From the NCBI GenBank assembly GCA_024693715.1, contig JAILKS010000048.1, positions 23,699-87,698 of the forward strand: a DNA stretch of 64,000 nt, in the 5' to 3' direction. Shown here in pieces: positions 51,798 to 61,235 of this stretch. The notes under the pieces were generated by a model. The model was not told where the DNA came from and did not search any database. It worked only from the letters and a program-made list of their open reading frames with translations. The DNA comes from Treponema sp. (lineage in GTDB: Bacteria; Spirochaetota; Spirochaetia; Treponematales; Treponemataceae). A program made the translations under genes and the position numbers. Numbering within the stretch: position 1 is the first letter of the stretch; every line of letters starts with the position of its first letter.

Positions 51798-53882
51798 ATG
51801 ACAAACGTACCTGAATTATTCGGAAGCCTTGTATTCAATCAGTCTGTTATGAAACAGATGCTTCCGTCAAAGATTTACAAAGCACTCAAGCTTACTATGG
51901 AAAATGGAACTCCTCTGGATATTCATTCAGCAAATCAAATAGCAGATGCAATGAAAAACTGGGCTGTTTCTAAAGGCGCAACTCATTATTCTCACTGGTT
52001 CCAGCCACTTTCAGGTATAACTGCCGAAAAGCATGATTCTTTTTTAACTCCTGTTGAAGAAGGAAAAATCATCATGTCCTTCAGTGGTAAAGAACTCATC
52101 AAGGGTGAACCCGACGCATCTTCTTTTCCAAGCGGTGGAAAACGTTCTACCTTTGAAGCACGAGGTTACACGGTATGGGATCCGACCTCTTATCCTTTTA
52201 TTAAAGATCATACTCTTTGCATACCGACAGCATTTTGTTCCTATACCGGCGAAGCTCTTGATAAAAAAACACCTCTTCTTCGCTCAATGGAAGCTTTGAA
52301 TGAACAGTCTTTAAGAATACTCAAGCTTTTTGGAAACGAAGCAAAGCATGTCACTACAACGATGGGCCCTGAACAGGAATATTTTTTAGTTGACGAAAAG
52401 CTTTATCAGAAACGAAAAGATTTGAAAATGTGCGGACGTACTCTTCTTGGTGCAAAGCCTGTAAAAGGCCAGGAAATGGATGATCAGTACTTTGCCGCAA
52501 TAAAACCTCGTGTCATTAAATACATGGAAGAGCTTAATAACGAGCTATGGAAGCTTGGGATTTATGCAAAAACCGAACATAACGAAGCCGCTCCCGCACA
52601 ACACGAAATGGCTCCTATTTTTACAACCTCAAATCTTGCCGCGGATCAGAATCAGCTTACTATGGAAATAATGAAAAAGGTTGCCCGAAAGCACGGTCTT
52701 ATTTGTCTTTTGCACGAAAAACCTTTTGAAGGAGTAAATGGAAGCGGAAAGCACAACAACTGGTCAGTTGCAACAGATACCGGCGAAAATCTATTTAGCC
52801 CGGGAAAAACTCCACGCGATAATGCTCAATTTCTTCTTTTTCTGACTGCAGTAATCAAAGCGGTAGACGATAATCAGGATTTACTGCGATATTCTGTCGC
52901 ATCTGCCGGAAACGACCACCGTCTTGGTGCAAACGAAGCTCCTCCTGCAATCATGTCGATTTATGTAGGCGACGAACTTGATGCAATCCTCGAAGCCATT
53001 AAAAACGGAACTACTTATGATGGTACAAAAGGCGGAAAAATGACTATTGGTGCAGATGTTCTTCCTCCGATTCCAAAGGATTCAACTGACAGAAACAGAA
53101 CATCACCTTTTGCCTTTACAGGAAACCGCTTCGAATTCCGTTCTGTCGGAAGTGCACTTTCAATCAGCGGTCCAAATACTATCTTAAATGCCATTCTTGC
53201 AGATACTCTTAAAAAATTTGCAAATGAACTTGAAAAATCTGATGATTTTAATAATGATTTACAAAAATTAATCAAACGTGAAATTACAGAACACTGGCGA
53301 ATTCTCTTTAACGGAAACGGTTACGGTAAAGAATGGATAGAAGAAGCCGAAAAACGCGGTCTCAAAAATTACCGCACAACTCCAAAAGCAATAGAACACT
53401 ATCTCGACCAAAAAAATATTGATTTGTTCGAAGGACTTGGAATTTATACAAAAGAAGAAATGCAAAGTCATAGTGACATCAAGCTTGAAAAATACTGCCA
53501 GGTTCTGAATATAGAAGTTGAAACTATGAAAGAAATGGTTTACAAAGACCTTATTCCTTCTGCTTTTAAATACATGAATCTTCTTGCAGACACAGAATTC
53601 AAGATACAGCGTGTTTCAAACCTTTGCGATGCCGGTTTAAATATGATGAAAAAACTCAATGATCTTGTAAATGAGCTTTCTAAAAACACAGAGCTTTTAA
53701 CTGCCATTCATGAAGAAATAAAGCAGCTTCCTTCAATGATGGAAAAAGCACACGGCTATGCAAAAAAAGTCATTCCTCAGATGGAAGCCGTACGACAGAT
53801 TGCAGATCAGATTGAACCGCTTTTGGGACAGGAATTTAAACCCTATCCAAGCTATGAGGATTTACTTTACAGCGTTCAGTAA
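51798..53882 (+). CDS. glnN: Glutamine synthetase type III
   Basis: The 694-residue enzyme makes glutamine from glutamate, ammonia and ATP. It has the GSIII-specific N-terminus (FQPLSGITAEKHDSF) and length of about 700 residues. Active-site phrases are MGPEQEYFLVD, HNEAAPAQHEMAP, NGSGKHNNWS, AGNDHRLGANEAPPA and GNRFEFRSVGS. GSIII is common in Bacteroides, rumen anaerobes and spirochaetes. No nitrogen-regulator site is evident; the TATAAT lies 6 bases from the ATG. Confidence 0.96.
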   Translation: MTNVPELFGSLVFNQSVMKQMLPSKIYKALKLTMENGTPLDIHSANQIADAMKNWAVSKGATHYSHWFQPLSGITAEKHDSFLTPVEEGKIIMSFSGKELIKGEPDASSFPSGGKRSTFEARGYTVWDPTSYPFIKDHTLCIPTAFCSYTGEALDKKTPLLRSMEALNEQSLRILKLFGNEAKHVTTTMGPEQEYFLVDEKLYQKRKDLKMCGRTLLGAKPVKGQEMDDQYFAAIKPRVIKYMEELNNELWKLGIYAKTEHNEAAPAQHEMAPIFTTSNLAADQNQLTMEIMKKVARKHGLICLLHEKPFEGVNGSGKHNNWSVATDTGENLFSPGKTPRDNAQFLLFLTAVIKAVDDNQDLLRYSVASAGNDHRLGANEAPPAIMSIYVGDELDAILEAIKNGTTYDGTKGGKMTIGADVLPPIPKDSTDRNRTSPFAFTGNRFEFRSVGSALSISGPNTILNAILADTLKKFANELEKSDDFNNDLQKLIKREITEHWRILFNGNGYGKEWIEEAEKRGLKNYRTTPKAIEHYLDQKNIDLFEGLGIYTKEEMQSHSDIKLEKYCQVLNIEVETMKEMVYKDLIPSAFKYMNLLADTEFKIQRVSNLCDAGLNMMKKLNDLVNELSKNTELLTAIHEEIKQLPSMMEKAHGYAKKVIPQMEAVRQIADQIEPLLGQEFKPYPSYEDLLYSVQ

Positions 53883-53889
53883 CTGCTTC

Positions 53890-56046
53890 TTAAAAATTAA
53901 ATATATCCTCAAGATTTTTTACAGAATATTTTTTCTCTTTCAGACCTTTAACTGTCTGATATTGCTCGGTAACAATCACTGAAAAGCTCTCATTAGAAGC
54001 AAGCTTTGAATATCCGCCATCAATTTCACAGATTCTATAACAGGTTTTTCCTTTATTAACAACAGCAAACATCGGAAGATATTCAAAATCTTCAAAATAA
54101 ATGATATCAAAATCACCGGTTTTATCTGCAAAAGTCTGTTTTAACAATGTAAGTGCAGATTTATCTTTTTCATCAGGATTATTCTGCAGATAATCAAACA
54201 TATATTTCAAATATTTTTTATTCAATTCATAATTGTTTGTATAAAAATCCTTATTATATTTACAGATTTCATCGCTATAATCACAGATAATTCCAACTTT
54301 TTTAGACCACACATTCAATAAAAGACAATATGCAATTACACGCGCAGTTCCTATTCCGTTTTTCAAGGCCGATGACGTATTTTTTTTGTTTTTATTCAAT
54401 TTATTTTCAAATTCAAGAATCTTTGCATAATCACTGCCAAATTCCTTCTGATAATCATCCATAATCTGATTCAATCTTTCGCGCAACTGTTCATTTTTTC
54501 TTACAATGTCTTTATCAATACTAAAATTCCCGAAGATTTTTGCATCACTTGTCAGATAACATTGAATTTTTCCGGTTTTTTTATCATTTTTCTCGATATA
54601 AAGATACGACGGACCGGCTTCGATATAGTATTCGTGAATTTTACCGTTTTGTTCAGTTCCAAAATAACGTACTGGTTCTGCTTCATAACCTGGTTTTAAT
54701 CGCAAAAAAGGAGTCCATATTTCACTGATATAAATCTTTTTTGATTTTCTGAAAACACCATCTAAAAGCCAGGTATCAATTTCCAGAGTAAAAGGACCTT
54801 CGGCAAAATTAAAATCCTGAACAAAGCATTCATTCATTTCAAGTCGTGAACCGTTTATCCAGATTCCACCACTATATTTTACTTTTACTTCTTGCTGATT
54901 AACTGATTTTTGATTCTGTAAAAATGCACTTTCGCTTAAATTTAATTCAATCTCACGGAATTTCCATTCAGTATCTTTTATTGCTTTATAAAAATATCCT
55001 GTTTTCCCTTTTGAATTTCTGGCAGCGACCCTTAATTCCCTTGCATCATTTCCTTTTCCATTCTGAATGATTGTAATATATTTTGTAATTCTTGCATCCT
55101 TTGGTAATCGCGGCTGCTTTGTCCAGTCTTCATTCGGTAAAGCCCATTTTGTCGTATTCGATTTTTTATTTTTTCCATTATATTTAGTTTTTACATTTTC
55201 ATAAGTATATTCATAAAGCATAGGATCAGAACCAACAGTGTTATAATCAACAAGGCGTGTATAAAGTGTTCCGTCGTTTCCTATTAAAAAAATTGTTGAT
55301 GCACTTTCACTTATATTTTCAGCAGTAAAATTTTCATCCTGTGGCATTTTGAACGAATGACTGAAATCACTCGGACAGGCAGGGTCTGAATAACGGATAT
55401 GCTTTCCGTCTTCACATAAAAATGTAATTGATTCAACACCAAGCGGACCATAATTATGTTCATTACCGTTTATGTCTGTATAATATTCTACATCAAGACG
55501 ACTTGAGCCTACCGCCCATCCCTTTTTATTTTTTACCGAACTGTTCTGATAAAGCTGAATTTTTTTAGGCCATCCAAAATAATCTACCCATTCAAACGGC
55601 GGATAACTTGTGATTTTTTTCAGATAACTTCTATATAACTTTCCATCGCTTGAAAATGCATAAAGACAATCTGCATCTGCGGCAATTTCTACAATGCGTT
55701 CAACGTTTTTAAATTTGTTGTTTTTTGAAAAAGGAAGCCCTGTCTGTAAATAAAGCTGCCATTCATTTTTTGAAGTTCCACTTTTCTTATACCAGATTTT
55801 TCCATCATCAAGACAAAACTCATATTCAAAACCAAAGGTTTGAGTCATTGTTTTTATGACAATTTCATCAGGAAATTTTCCGTTTATATTAACATCATCC
55901 CTGCAATCAGTTAATTGCAAGGGTTTTCCTTCATGCTCTAAAAATGCTCTGGAAGAAACTGATAAAGTCTGACAGGATAAAAAAAAGACAGAAGATATGA
56001 ATAAAAACGACAAACCCAAAATAATATTTTTAGTTCTAATTTTCAT
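53890..56046 (-). CDS. Large lipoprotein, unknown function
   Basis: The 718-residue protein has lipobox LSC (Cys near 25). Residues about 80-330 contain repeated short beta phrases (IWYKKSGTS, LYAFSSDGKLYRSY, IFLIGNDGTLYTRL) that suggest a propeller of the kind seen in sensor or binding proteins. The C-terminal third is helical (NEQLRERLNQIMDDYQKEFG). No enzymatic motif is seen. AGGA lies 10 bases before the ATG. It converges on glnN with 7 bp between stops. Confidence 0.8.
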   Translation of the reverse strand: MKIRTKNIILGLSFLFISSVFFLSCQTLSVSSRAFLEHEGKPLQLTDCRDDVNINGKFPDEIVIKTMTQTFGFEYEFCLDDGKIWYKKSGTSKNEWQLYLQTGLPFSKNNKFKNVERIVEIAADADCLYAFSSDGKLYRSYLKKITSYPPFEWVDYFGWPKKIQLYQNSSVKNKKGWAVGSSRLDVEYYTDINGNEHNYGPLGVESITFLCEDGKHIRYSDPACPSDFSHSFKMPQDENFTAENISESASTIFLIGNDGTLYTRLVDYNTVGSDPMLYEYTYENVKTKYNGKNKKSNTTKWALPNEDWTKQPRLPKDARITKYITIIQNGKGNDARELRVAARNSKGKTGYFYKAIKDTEWKFREIELNLSESAFLQNQKSVNQQEVKVKYSGGIWINGSRLEMNECFVQDFNFAEGPFTLEIDTWLLDGVFRKSKKIYISEIWTPFLRLKPGYEAEPVRYFGTEQNGKIHEYYIEAGPSYLYIEKNDKKTGKIQCYLTSDAKIFGNFSIDKDIVRKNEQLRERLNQIMDDYQKEFGSDYAKILEFENKLNKNKKNTSSALKNGIGTARVIAYCLLLNVWSKKVGIICDYSDEICKYNKDFYTNNYELNKKYLKYMFDYLQNNPDEKDKSALTLLKQTFADKTGDFDIIYFEDFEYLPMFAVVNKGKTCYRICEIDGGYSKLASNESFSVIVTEQYQTVKGLKEKKYSVKNLEDIFNF

Positions 56047-56087
56047 TCTGATAAATCCTGTCTTTTTATACGCAATAATTCAAATTA

Positions 56088-57434
56088 TTATAATTTTCCG
56101 CTTTCAGCAGCACCAGGAAGTCCAATATCCTTTCTGTAAAAAGCACCATCGAATTTTACGCTTGATAATCCCTGATATGCTTTTGACCAGGCTTCCTTGA
56201 AGGTATCTCCATAAGCACTGCATGCAAGAACACGTCCACCGCTTGTAAGAAGATTATCTATACATCCGCATCTTCTACCGGAAACTGCTCCTGCGATAAA
56301 GATTTTTGCTTCACTATGTTCAAGAATTGTTTTATTAATTGTAATTTCACAGCCTTTCTTATATGCTCCAGGATATCCTCCGCTTACAACAACAGGAGCC
56401 ACCTGATATCCTTTTTTCCATTTAAATTCAAACTGTTTTAAAGTTCCATTTAGAATTGCAGAACACATTGCGGCAAAATCAAAATCCATCAACGGAAGAA
56501 CAGCCTGTGTTTCCGGATCGCCAAGACGTACATTATATTCAAGAAGCTTTGGTCCCTGCTTTGTAAGCATTACTCCAAAGAAAATAAATCCGCGGTAATC
56601 ATATTTTTCCTTGATAAGACCATTTAAAGTAGGCTCAAGAATGTCTTTTTTGAACTGTTCCATTGTTTTTTCTGTAACATCATCAAGCGGACAAACAGCA
56701 CCCATTCCGCCGGTATTAGGACCTTTTGCTCCGTCCATCAATCGTTTATGATCACGAGCCGGTAAAAAAGGAACAATAGCGGCTGTTTCATTCAAGGCAT
56801 ATTCAGGAGTTACAGAAACTGCTGCAAGAACAGAAATTTCAACACCTTCAAGATAATCTTCTATAACGAGCTTTTTACCGGCATCACCAACTCTGCCGTC
56901 TTCCATCATTTCTTTTACTGCAGTAACTGCTTCATCAACTGTTGCAGCAACAACAACGCCTTTACCTGCTGCAAGTCCGTCTGCTTTAACTACAATTGGA
57001 GCGCCATGTTTTTTGATATAAGCAACTGCTTCTTCTTCATTTACAAAAGTTTCGCTTGAAGGACAGGCAACTCCATATTTTTTCATAAATGCCTTTGAAA
57101 GATCCTTACTTGCTTCGAGTTGAGCGCCTGCTTTTTTTGGACCTACACATGGAATCTCACCTTCCCAAAAAGCGTCTGCAATTCCATCTGCCAATGGATC
57201 TTCAGGTCCTATTACGGCCATACGGCATTTTTCATGCTTTGCTATTGCAACATATGGGTTTTCACCGTCTTTAATATAATCACAATCAGCAGGATTAATA
57301 TTAACACATTTATTTTCAATTGCAGTTCCACCGTTTCCTGGAACAACAATAATTTTATCTACAAGTGAACTCTGACTTAATTTCCAGCAGATTGCATGTT
57401 CACGACCACCACTTCCAACGACAATTATATTCAT
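56088..57434 (-). CDS. purD: Phosphoribosylamine-glycine ligase
   Basis: The 448-residue ATP-grasp enzyme catalyses the second step of de novo purine synthesis. It starts IIVVGSGGREHAICWKL, the typical PurD opening, and has VKADGLAAGKGVVVA, DGAKGPNTGGMGA and NVRLGDPETQAVLP. I chose ATG 57434; the frame stays open to 57503 without support. TATTAT lies 6 bases before this ATG and no Shine-Dalgarno is present. No other purine gene is nearby. Confidence 0.97.
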   Translation of the reverse strand: MNIIVVGSGGREHAICWKLSQSSLVDKIIVVPGNGGTAIENKCVNINPADCDYIKDGENPYVAIAKHEKCRMAVIGPEDPLADGIADAFWEGEIPCVGPKKAGAQLEASKDLSKAFMKKYGVACPSSETFVNEEEAVAYIKKHGAPIVVKADGLAAGKGVVVAATVDEAVTAVKEMMEDGRVGDAGKKLVIEDYLEGVEISVLAAVSVTPEYALNETAAIVPFLPARDHKRLMDGAKGPNTGGMGAVCPLDDVTEKTMEQFKKDILEPTLNGLIKEKYDYRGFIFFGVMLTKQGPKLLEYNVRLGDPETQAVLPLMDFDFAAMCSAILNGTLKQFEFKWKKGYQVAPVVVSGGYPGAYKKGCEITINKTILEHSEAKIFIAGAVSGRRCGCIDNLLTSGGRVLACSAYGDTFKEAWSKAYQGLSSVKFDGAFYRKDIGLPGAAESGKL

Positions 57435-57446
57435 GATGATATAATA
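57435..57446 (-). promoter_or_regulatory. -10 box placed for a leaderless purD transcript
   Basis: Minus-strand TATTAT (57441-57446), then ATCATC, then the ATG. No -35 of note. Confidence 0.4.
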
Positions 57447-57492
57447 TCGAAAAATCAGAAAAAATGGAATATGTAAAGATTGATTCTGTTTT

Positions 57493-57888
57493 TTAATCAG
57501 CACGAGGCTTGTGACACTTTGAACAGCCTATTATGTGAACATGTTTTTTCCCTACGGATTTGTTGAATAAGCGGGCAGTAAGATATTCTGTCTGTTCAAC
57601 TTCTTTATGACATACAGGACATATTCTTTTTACACCCGGTTCACAGCGTGGAAAACAATGAGGACAACCTTGAATTGTCATAAGCTGATCTGGAACTTTC
57701 ATAGGACGATAAACTTTTGAAATAAGATTTTCACCGACAAACAGACTTGAAGAACAGACCGGGCATTTTACAGGTTTCATGTTTTTTTTTCGGGATAAAG
57801 ACTGTTTCTGTGTTTTAAAATATTTATATATCCCGACAAGAAGAGCAATGATTATACATATTGAAATTGCCATTATTAAATAGTACAT
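57493..57888 (-). CDS. Membrane-anchored zinc-ribbon-like protein
   Basis: The 131-residue protein has one N-terminal membrane helix and a cytoplasmic part with four Cys pairs: CPVC, CPHC, CPVC and CSKC, suggesting two zinc ribbons. Such small proteins recur in treponemes by my recollection, but their function is not known. Start ATG 57888; ATG 57873 is an alternative. It lies 58 bp upstream of purD on the same strand. Confidence 0.75.
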   Translation of the reverse strand: MYYLIMAISICIIIALLVGIYKYFKTQKQSLSRKKNMKPVKCPVCSSSLFVGENLISKVYRPMKVPDQLMTIQGCPHCFPRCEPGVKRICPVCHKEVEQTEYLTARLFNKSVGKKHVHIIGCSKCHKPRAD

Positions 57889-57945
57889 ATAAATACTATC
57901 GGCATAAAATCAAATAAAAATCAGAAAGGTTTATATATCTTTTCT

Positions 57946-57976
57946 AAAAAAATGCCCCGGTTATAAAAACCAGGGC
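57946..57976 (-). terminator. Terminator of the 528-aa lipoprotein gene
   Basis: On the minus strand, GCCCTGGTT pairs with AACCGGGGC (one G-T pair) and a run of seven T follows. It lies 26 bp after the stop at 58002. Confidence 0.85.
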
Positions 57977-58001
57977 TGAAGTAAACTGAATAATATATTA
58001 A

Positions 58002-59588
58002 TTATTTAGCTTTTTTGAACTGGAAATTTGGATATTCCAGATAAGCCATTTCCTCATTACCTGAATTGATTAAATAGAAATTCATATAGTAAAAGTTTGA
58101 ATCTTCTGTAAAAGAAATACAATAGACTTGTCCATCAGAAAATTTCAATCTGTTTTCGGTTACAAAGAATACACAGTGTTTTATGCTGTTATCAGATTTA
58201 ATTTCGTCAGCAAACTGTCCTGTACTGTCTATTTTTATCTGTTTTGTTGCAGGATATTGAGTATCAACATTATCCCATGTTCCGGCATATTTAGTCGGTG
58301 CTTTTCCAATACTTCTATAATAGGTTTTATCTGCCCATTCCAGAGTTCCATTTTCGATTTTATAATTAGTCCAGCTGTCTATAGTAAAACTTGTTGGGAA
58401 AGTTACTGTATAATCACAATGTGTACAATCCTTTATGGATAATGTTACAGGATAAGACCCTGTTGTTTCATTAAATTTATTTTCAGTTGGAGAAAATTCT
58501 ACAGTTGTACCAATGTTTCCATCAAAAATATTAAATGATTCCCATTGGTTAGCAGTACTTTTTTTGGTATACCATTTTCCTTGTAAGGCTTTATCGTTTA
58601 CTTCTTTTCCAATATTAAAATTAGAAACAAAGAAATAATTGAAGTTCTTATCGGTAGAACTATTTGTTTTACTTATAAATTTGTATGTTCCATTTCGATA
58701 GTCATCACCTAAGAAATATTTATTATTATCACCGTCACGGATAAGTTGATTTAATTCAAGATTATTATCAGCTATCTTTTTATTAATTAATGTAGAATTT
58801 GCAAAAACCTGCTGGAATTCAGGTAAAGAAGGTAAACTCCAATAGAAATCTTTTGTATTTGTAAACTGTGCACTTAATGTAGATCCGGCATTTTGTACAG
58901 AAGATTTTGAATTATTATTTGCAGAATCATTATTAATGTCTTTATATAAAATTAAAGTTGGATAACCCCAGTCATTTACATCCGCTACAAAACCGACAAA
59001 TTCTTTTTCGCTGTTATATTCAGCTGAATAAGATCCATCTCTGTAAACAAAATTTCCTATAGTTTTTGTTTTATTTGTTCCACATTCAATTGTAATTACA
59101 GGAGAAACATAATTTTTTGAGTCATGTGTATAAATATAGCAGTAATAATTTACACCTTTTTCAGCATAAATTGTTATTCTATAATCTGCCTGACCGGCAA
59201 CATGATCAATTGTATCCCATGATTCTGTCTGTTTGTTCCATTTTTTCCATTCCCCGGATGTGAAATAAGATTCACTCATACTGGAAGATGATAATTCACC
59301 CGTTTCATAATTATAGTCATAAACATAACCTACATTATTTCTGAAAGAAACAGGTGCACCGGCACAATATTCATTAAGCTTTATATAAGTTGAAACATAA
59401 AGTCCTGCGCTGCTTGTTCCACCAGAAATATGTCCAGGTGGTAAAAGAGGTAATTCATTGTCTGGATCAACAGTGTTATTCTGTGGATTTGGATTAGGTC
59501 CAGGGGTAACAGTTCCCGGACAGCCTGTAAGTCCTACGATACTTAGAAGTATTGCAGATGCAATAAAGCCTTTAAAAAGTTTTTTCAT
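58002..59588 (-). CDS. Secreted lipoprotein with Pro-rich linker, unknown function
   Basis: The 528-residue protein has lipobox LTGC (Cys near 23) and then a Pro/Asn linker (GTVTPGPNPNPQNN), typical of exposed lipoproteins. The remainder is Tyr-, Ser- and Asn-rich with alternating strands (YRITIYAEKGVNYYCYIYTH). No domain is recognised. I chose ATG 59588 after AAAGGAG; an upstream TTG lies 6 bases earlier. A strong terminator follows. Confidence 0.8.
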   Translation of the reverse strand: MKKLFKGFIASAILLSIVGLTGCPGTVTPGPNPNPQNNTVDPDNELPLLPPGHISGGTSSAGLYVSTYIKLNEYCAGAPVSFRNNVGYVYDYNYETGELSSSSMSESYFTSGEWKKWNKQTESWDTIDHVAGQADYRITIYAEKGVNYYCYIYTHDSKNYVSPVITIECGTNKTKTIGNFVYRDGSYSAEYNSEKEFVGFVADVNDWGYPTLILYKDINNDSANNNSKSSVQNAGSTLSAQFTNTKDFYWSLPSLPEFQQVFANSTLINKKIADNNLELNQLIRDGDNNKYFLGDDYRNGTYKFISKTNSSTDKNFNYFFVSNFNIGKEVNDKALQGKWYTKKSTANQWESFNIFDGNIGTTVEFSPTENKFNETTGSYPVTLSIKDCTHCDYTVTFPTSFTIDSWTNYKIENGTLEWADKTYYRSIGKAPTKYAGTWDNVDTQYPATKQIKIDSTGQFADEIKSDNSIKHCVFFVTENRLKFSDGQVYCISFTEDSNFYYMNFYLINSGNEEMAYLEYPNFQFKKAK

Positions 59589-59847
59589 ATACAACTAAAA
59601 CTCCTTTAAAATTGTTAGAATGATAAAGATTTTTTATCTTTTACCTTATTATAGAATTGATAGTCAGATAAAAATACAGAGTTAAACTCACAATTTTTTG
59701 TAAATTTTTTACTTTTTTTCTAAACTTTTTTTTCCAGTTCCCGACAATCAAGTAAAGGGTGGTGGAAACCCGTGAGATAAACCACGTTGTGGTTTAATGA
59801 GACCACCATGTGTTTATCCTAACAAACCAAAAAATAAGGAGATTATT
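59589..59847. promoter_or_regulatory. flaB upstream region with sigma-28-like promoter and leader hairpin
   Basis: TAAA (59753-59756), 16 bp, then TGAGATAA (59773-59780) resembles the flagellar sigma-28 pattern TAAA-N15-GCCGATAA. Overlapping it, AAACCAC-GTT-GTGGTTT (about 59779-59795) is a perfect hairpin, and GGTGGT/ACCACC can pair across it. The promoter call is by similarity only. Confidence 0.55.
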
Positions 59848-60708
59848 ATGGTTATTAATCACAATATGAGTGCAATGTTTGCTCAGCGTGCCCAGGGAAT
59901 TCAGGATTTGAGATCACAGAAGAGTATGGAAAAACTTTCTTCTGGTGAAAAAATCAACCGTGCTGGCGATGATGCTTCAGGACTTGCTGTTTCTGAAAAA
60001 ATGCGTTCACAGATTCGTGGTTTGAATCAGGCTTCTACCAACGCAGCTAATGGTATTTCTTTCATTCAAACTACTGAAGGTTACTTACAGGAAACAACAG
60101 ATATTATTCAGCGTATCCGTGAATTAGCAGTTCAGGCTTCGAACGGTATTTACTCTTCTGAAGACCGTATGCAGATTCAGGTTGAAGTTTCATCTTTGAT
60201 TGCAGAAGTTGATCGTATTGCATCTGCAGCTCAGTTCAACGGTATGAACATGCTTACAGGTCGTTTCGCACGTCCAACAGGTGAAAACGTGGTTACAGGT
60301 TCTATGTGGTTCCACATTGGTGCTAACATGGACCAGAGAACTCAGGTTTACATCGGTACAATGTCTGCTATGGCTCTTGGCTTACGCAACGTTGGCGACG
60401 AATCAATCATGACTTTGGAAACTCCAGACGAAGCTAACCGCGCAATTGGTACTTTGGATGAAGCAATCAAAAAGATTAACAAACAGAGAGCAGACCTCGG
60501 TGCTTATCAGAACCGTCTTGAAAAGACAATCACTGGTCTTGACATCGGTGCTGAAAACCTCCAGGCTTCTGAATCACGCATCCGTGATACTAACATGGCT
60601 AAGGAAATGGTTGAATTCACAAGAGATCAGGTTCTTTCTCAGGCTGGTACAGCAATGCTCGCACAGGCAAATCAGCAGAGCCAGAATGTACTCTCATTGC
60701 TTCGCTAA
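59848..60708 (+). CDS. flaB: Flagellin core protein FlaB
   Basis: The 286-residue protein has the spirochaete core-flagellin ends: [17 protein letters not shown] at the start, the D0/D1 phrase [20 protein letters not shown], and [12 protein letters not shown] at the end. It lacks a variable outer domain, as expected for periplasmic filaments. AAGGAG lies 6 bases before the ATG at 59848. A strong terminator follows, so it is monocistronic. Codon use is visibly richer in frequent codons than its neighbours, as expected for an abundant protein. Confidence 0.97.
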   Translation: MVINHNMSAMFAQRAQGIQDLRSQKSMEKLSSGEKINRAGDDASGLAVSEKMRSQIRGLNQASTNAANGISFIQTTEGYLQETTDIIQRIRELAVQASNGIYSSEDRMQIQVEVSSLIAEVDRIASAAQFNGMNMLTGRFARPTGENVVTGSMWFHIGANMDQRTQVYIGTMSAMALGLRNVGDESIMTLETPDEANRAIGTLDEAIKKINKQRADLGAYQNRLEKTITGLDIGAENLQASESRIRDTNMAKEMVEFTRDQVLSQAGTAMLAQANQQSQNVLSLLR

Positions 60709-60730
60709 TCAAACTGCTGCTTAGTAATAG

Positions 60731-60762
60731 AAAGCTCTCCGCAAAGGAGGGCTTTTTTTTGT
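60731..60762 (+). terminator. flaB terminator
   Basis: AAAGCTCTCC (60731-60740) pairs with GGAGGGCTTT (60746-60755) and runs into T8. Confidence 0.9.
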
Positions 60763-60822
60763 TTAAAAAATCTTATCAATTCTTTTGTTTTCCTTTTCTA
60801 AGACTTTTCTTATTTTTCTGAT

Positions 60823-60856
60823 ATACCTTGACAGATGAGGTATCTTGTATTATAAC
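60823..60856 (+). promoter_or_regulatory. padR promoter with overlapping inverted repeat
   Basis: TTGACA (60828-60833), 17 bp, TATAAC (60851-60856). ATACCT (60823-60828) and AGGTAT (60838-60843) form an inverted repeat across the -35, suited to autorepression by PadR. Confidence 0.65.
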
Positions 60857-60887
60857 TTATATCAGTAGAGATGATTTGGAGGTAAAT

Positions 60888-61211
60888 ATGCTGAATTCTT
60901 CAGATATTTTACGCGGTTTAACCGACACAATCATTTTAGCTCAATTAAACCAGGGTGACAGTTATGGTTACCAGATTAACAAGACAATCAGTGAAGTAAG
61001 CGACAAAACCTTAGAGCTCAAGGAAGCAACGCTGTACACTTCATTCAGACGTCTTGAAGAAAATGGTCTTATCTCGTCCTACTGGGGAGATGAAAATTCC
61101 GGAGCCAGAAGAAGATACTACTCCATCACCGAGCAGGGAAAATCTGAGTTTATGGAAAACAAAAATGATTGGAAAGAAATTCAAAAAATGATGTCAAAAT
61201 TAATTGATTAA
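60888..61211 (+). CDS. PadR-family transcriptional regulator
   Basis: The 107-residue protein has the PadR winged helix: LAQLNQGDSYGYQINKTI, EATLYTSFRRLEENGLISSYW and ARRRYYSITEQGK. It is the short PadR subtype. PadR proteins repress neighbouring membrane genes until a signal is sensed. TTGGAGG lies before the ATG at 60888. It heads a four-gene operon. Confidence 0.95.
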   Translation: MLNSSDILRGLTDTIILAQLNQGDSYGYQINKTISEVSDKTLELKEATLYTSFRRLEENGLISSYWGDENSGARRRYYSITEQGKSEFMENKNDWKEIQKMMSKLID

Positions 61212-61235
61212 AAGCAATATTTAGGAGGCTGAACA

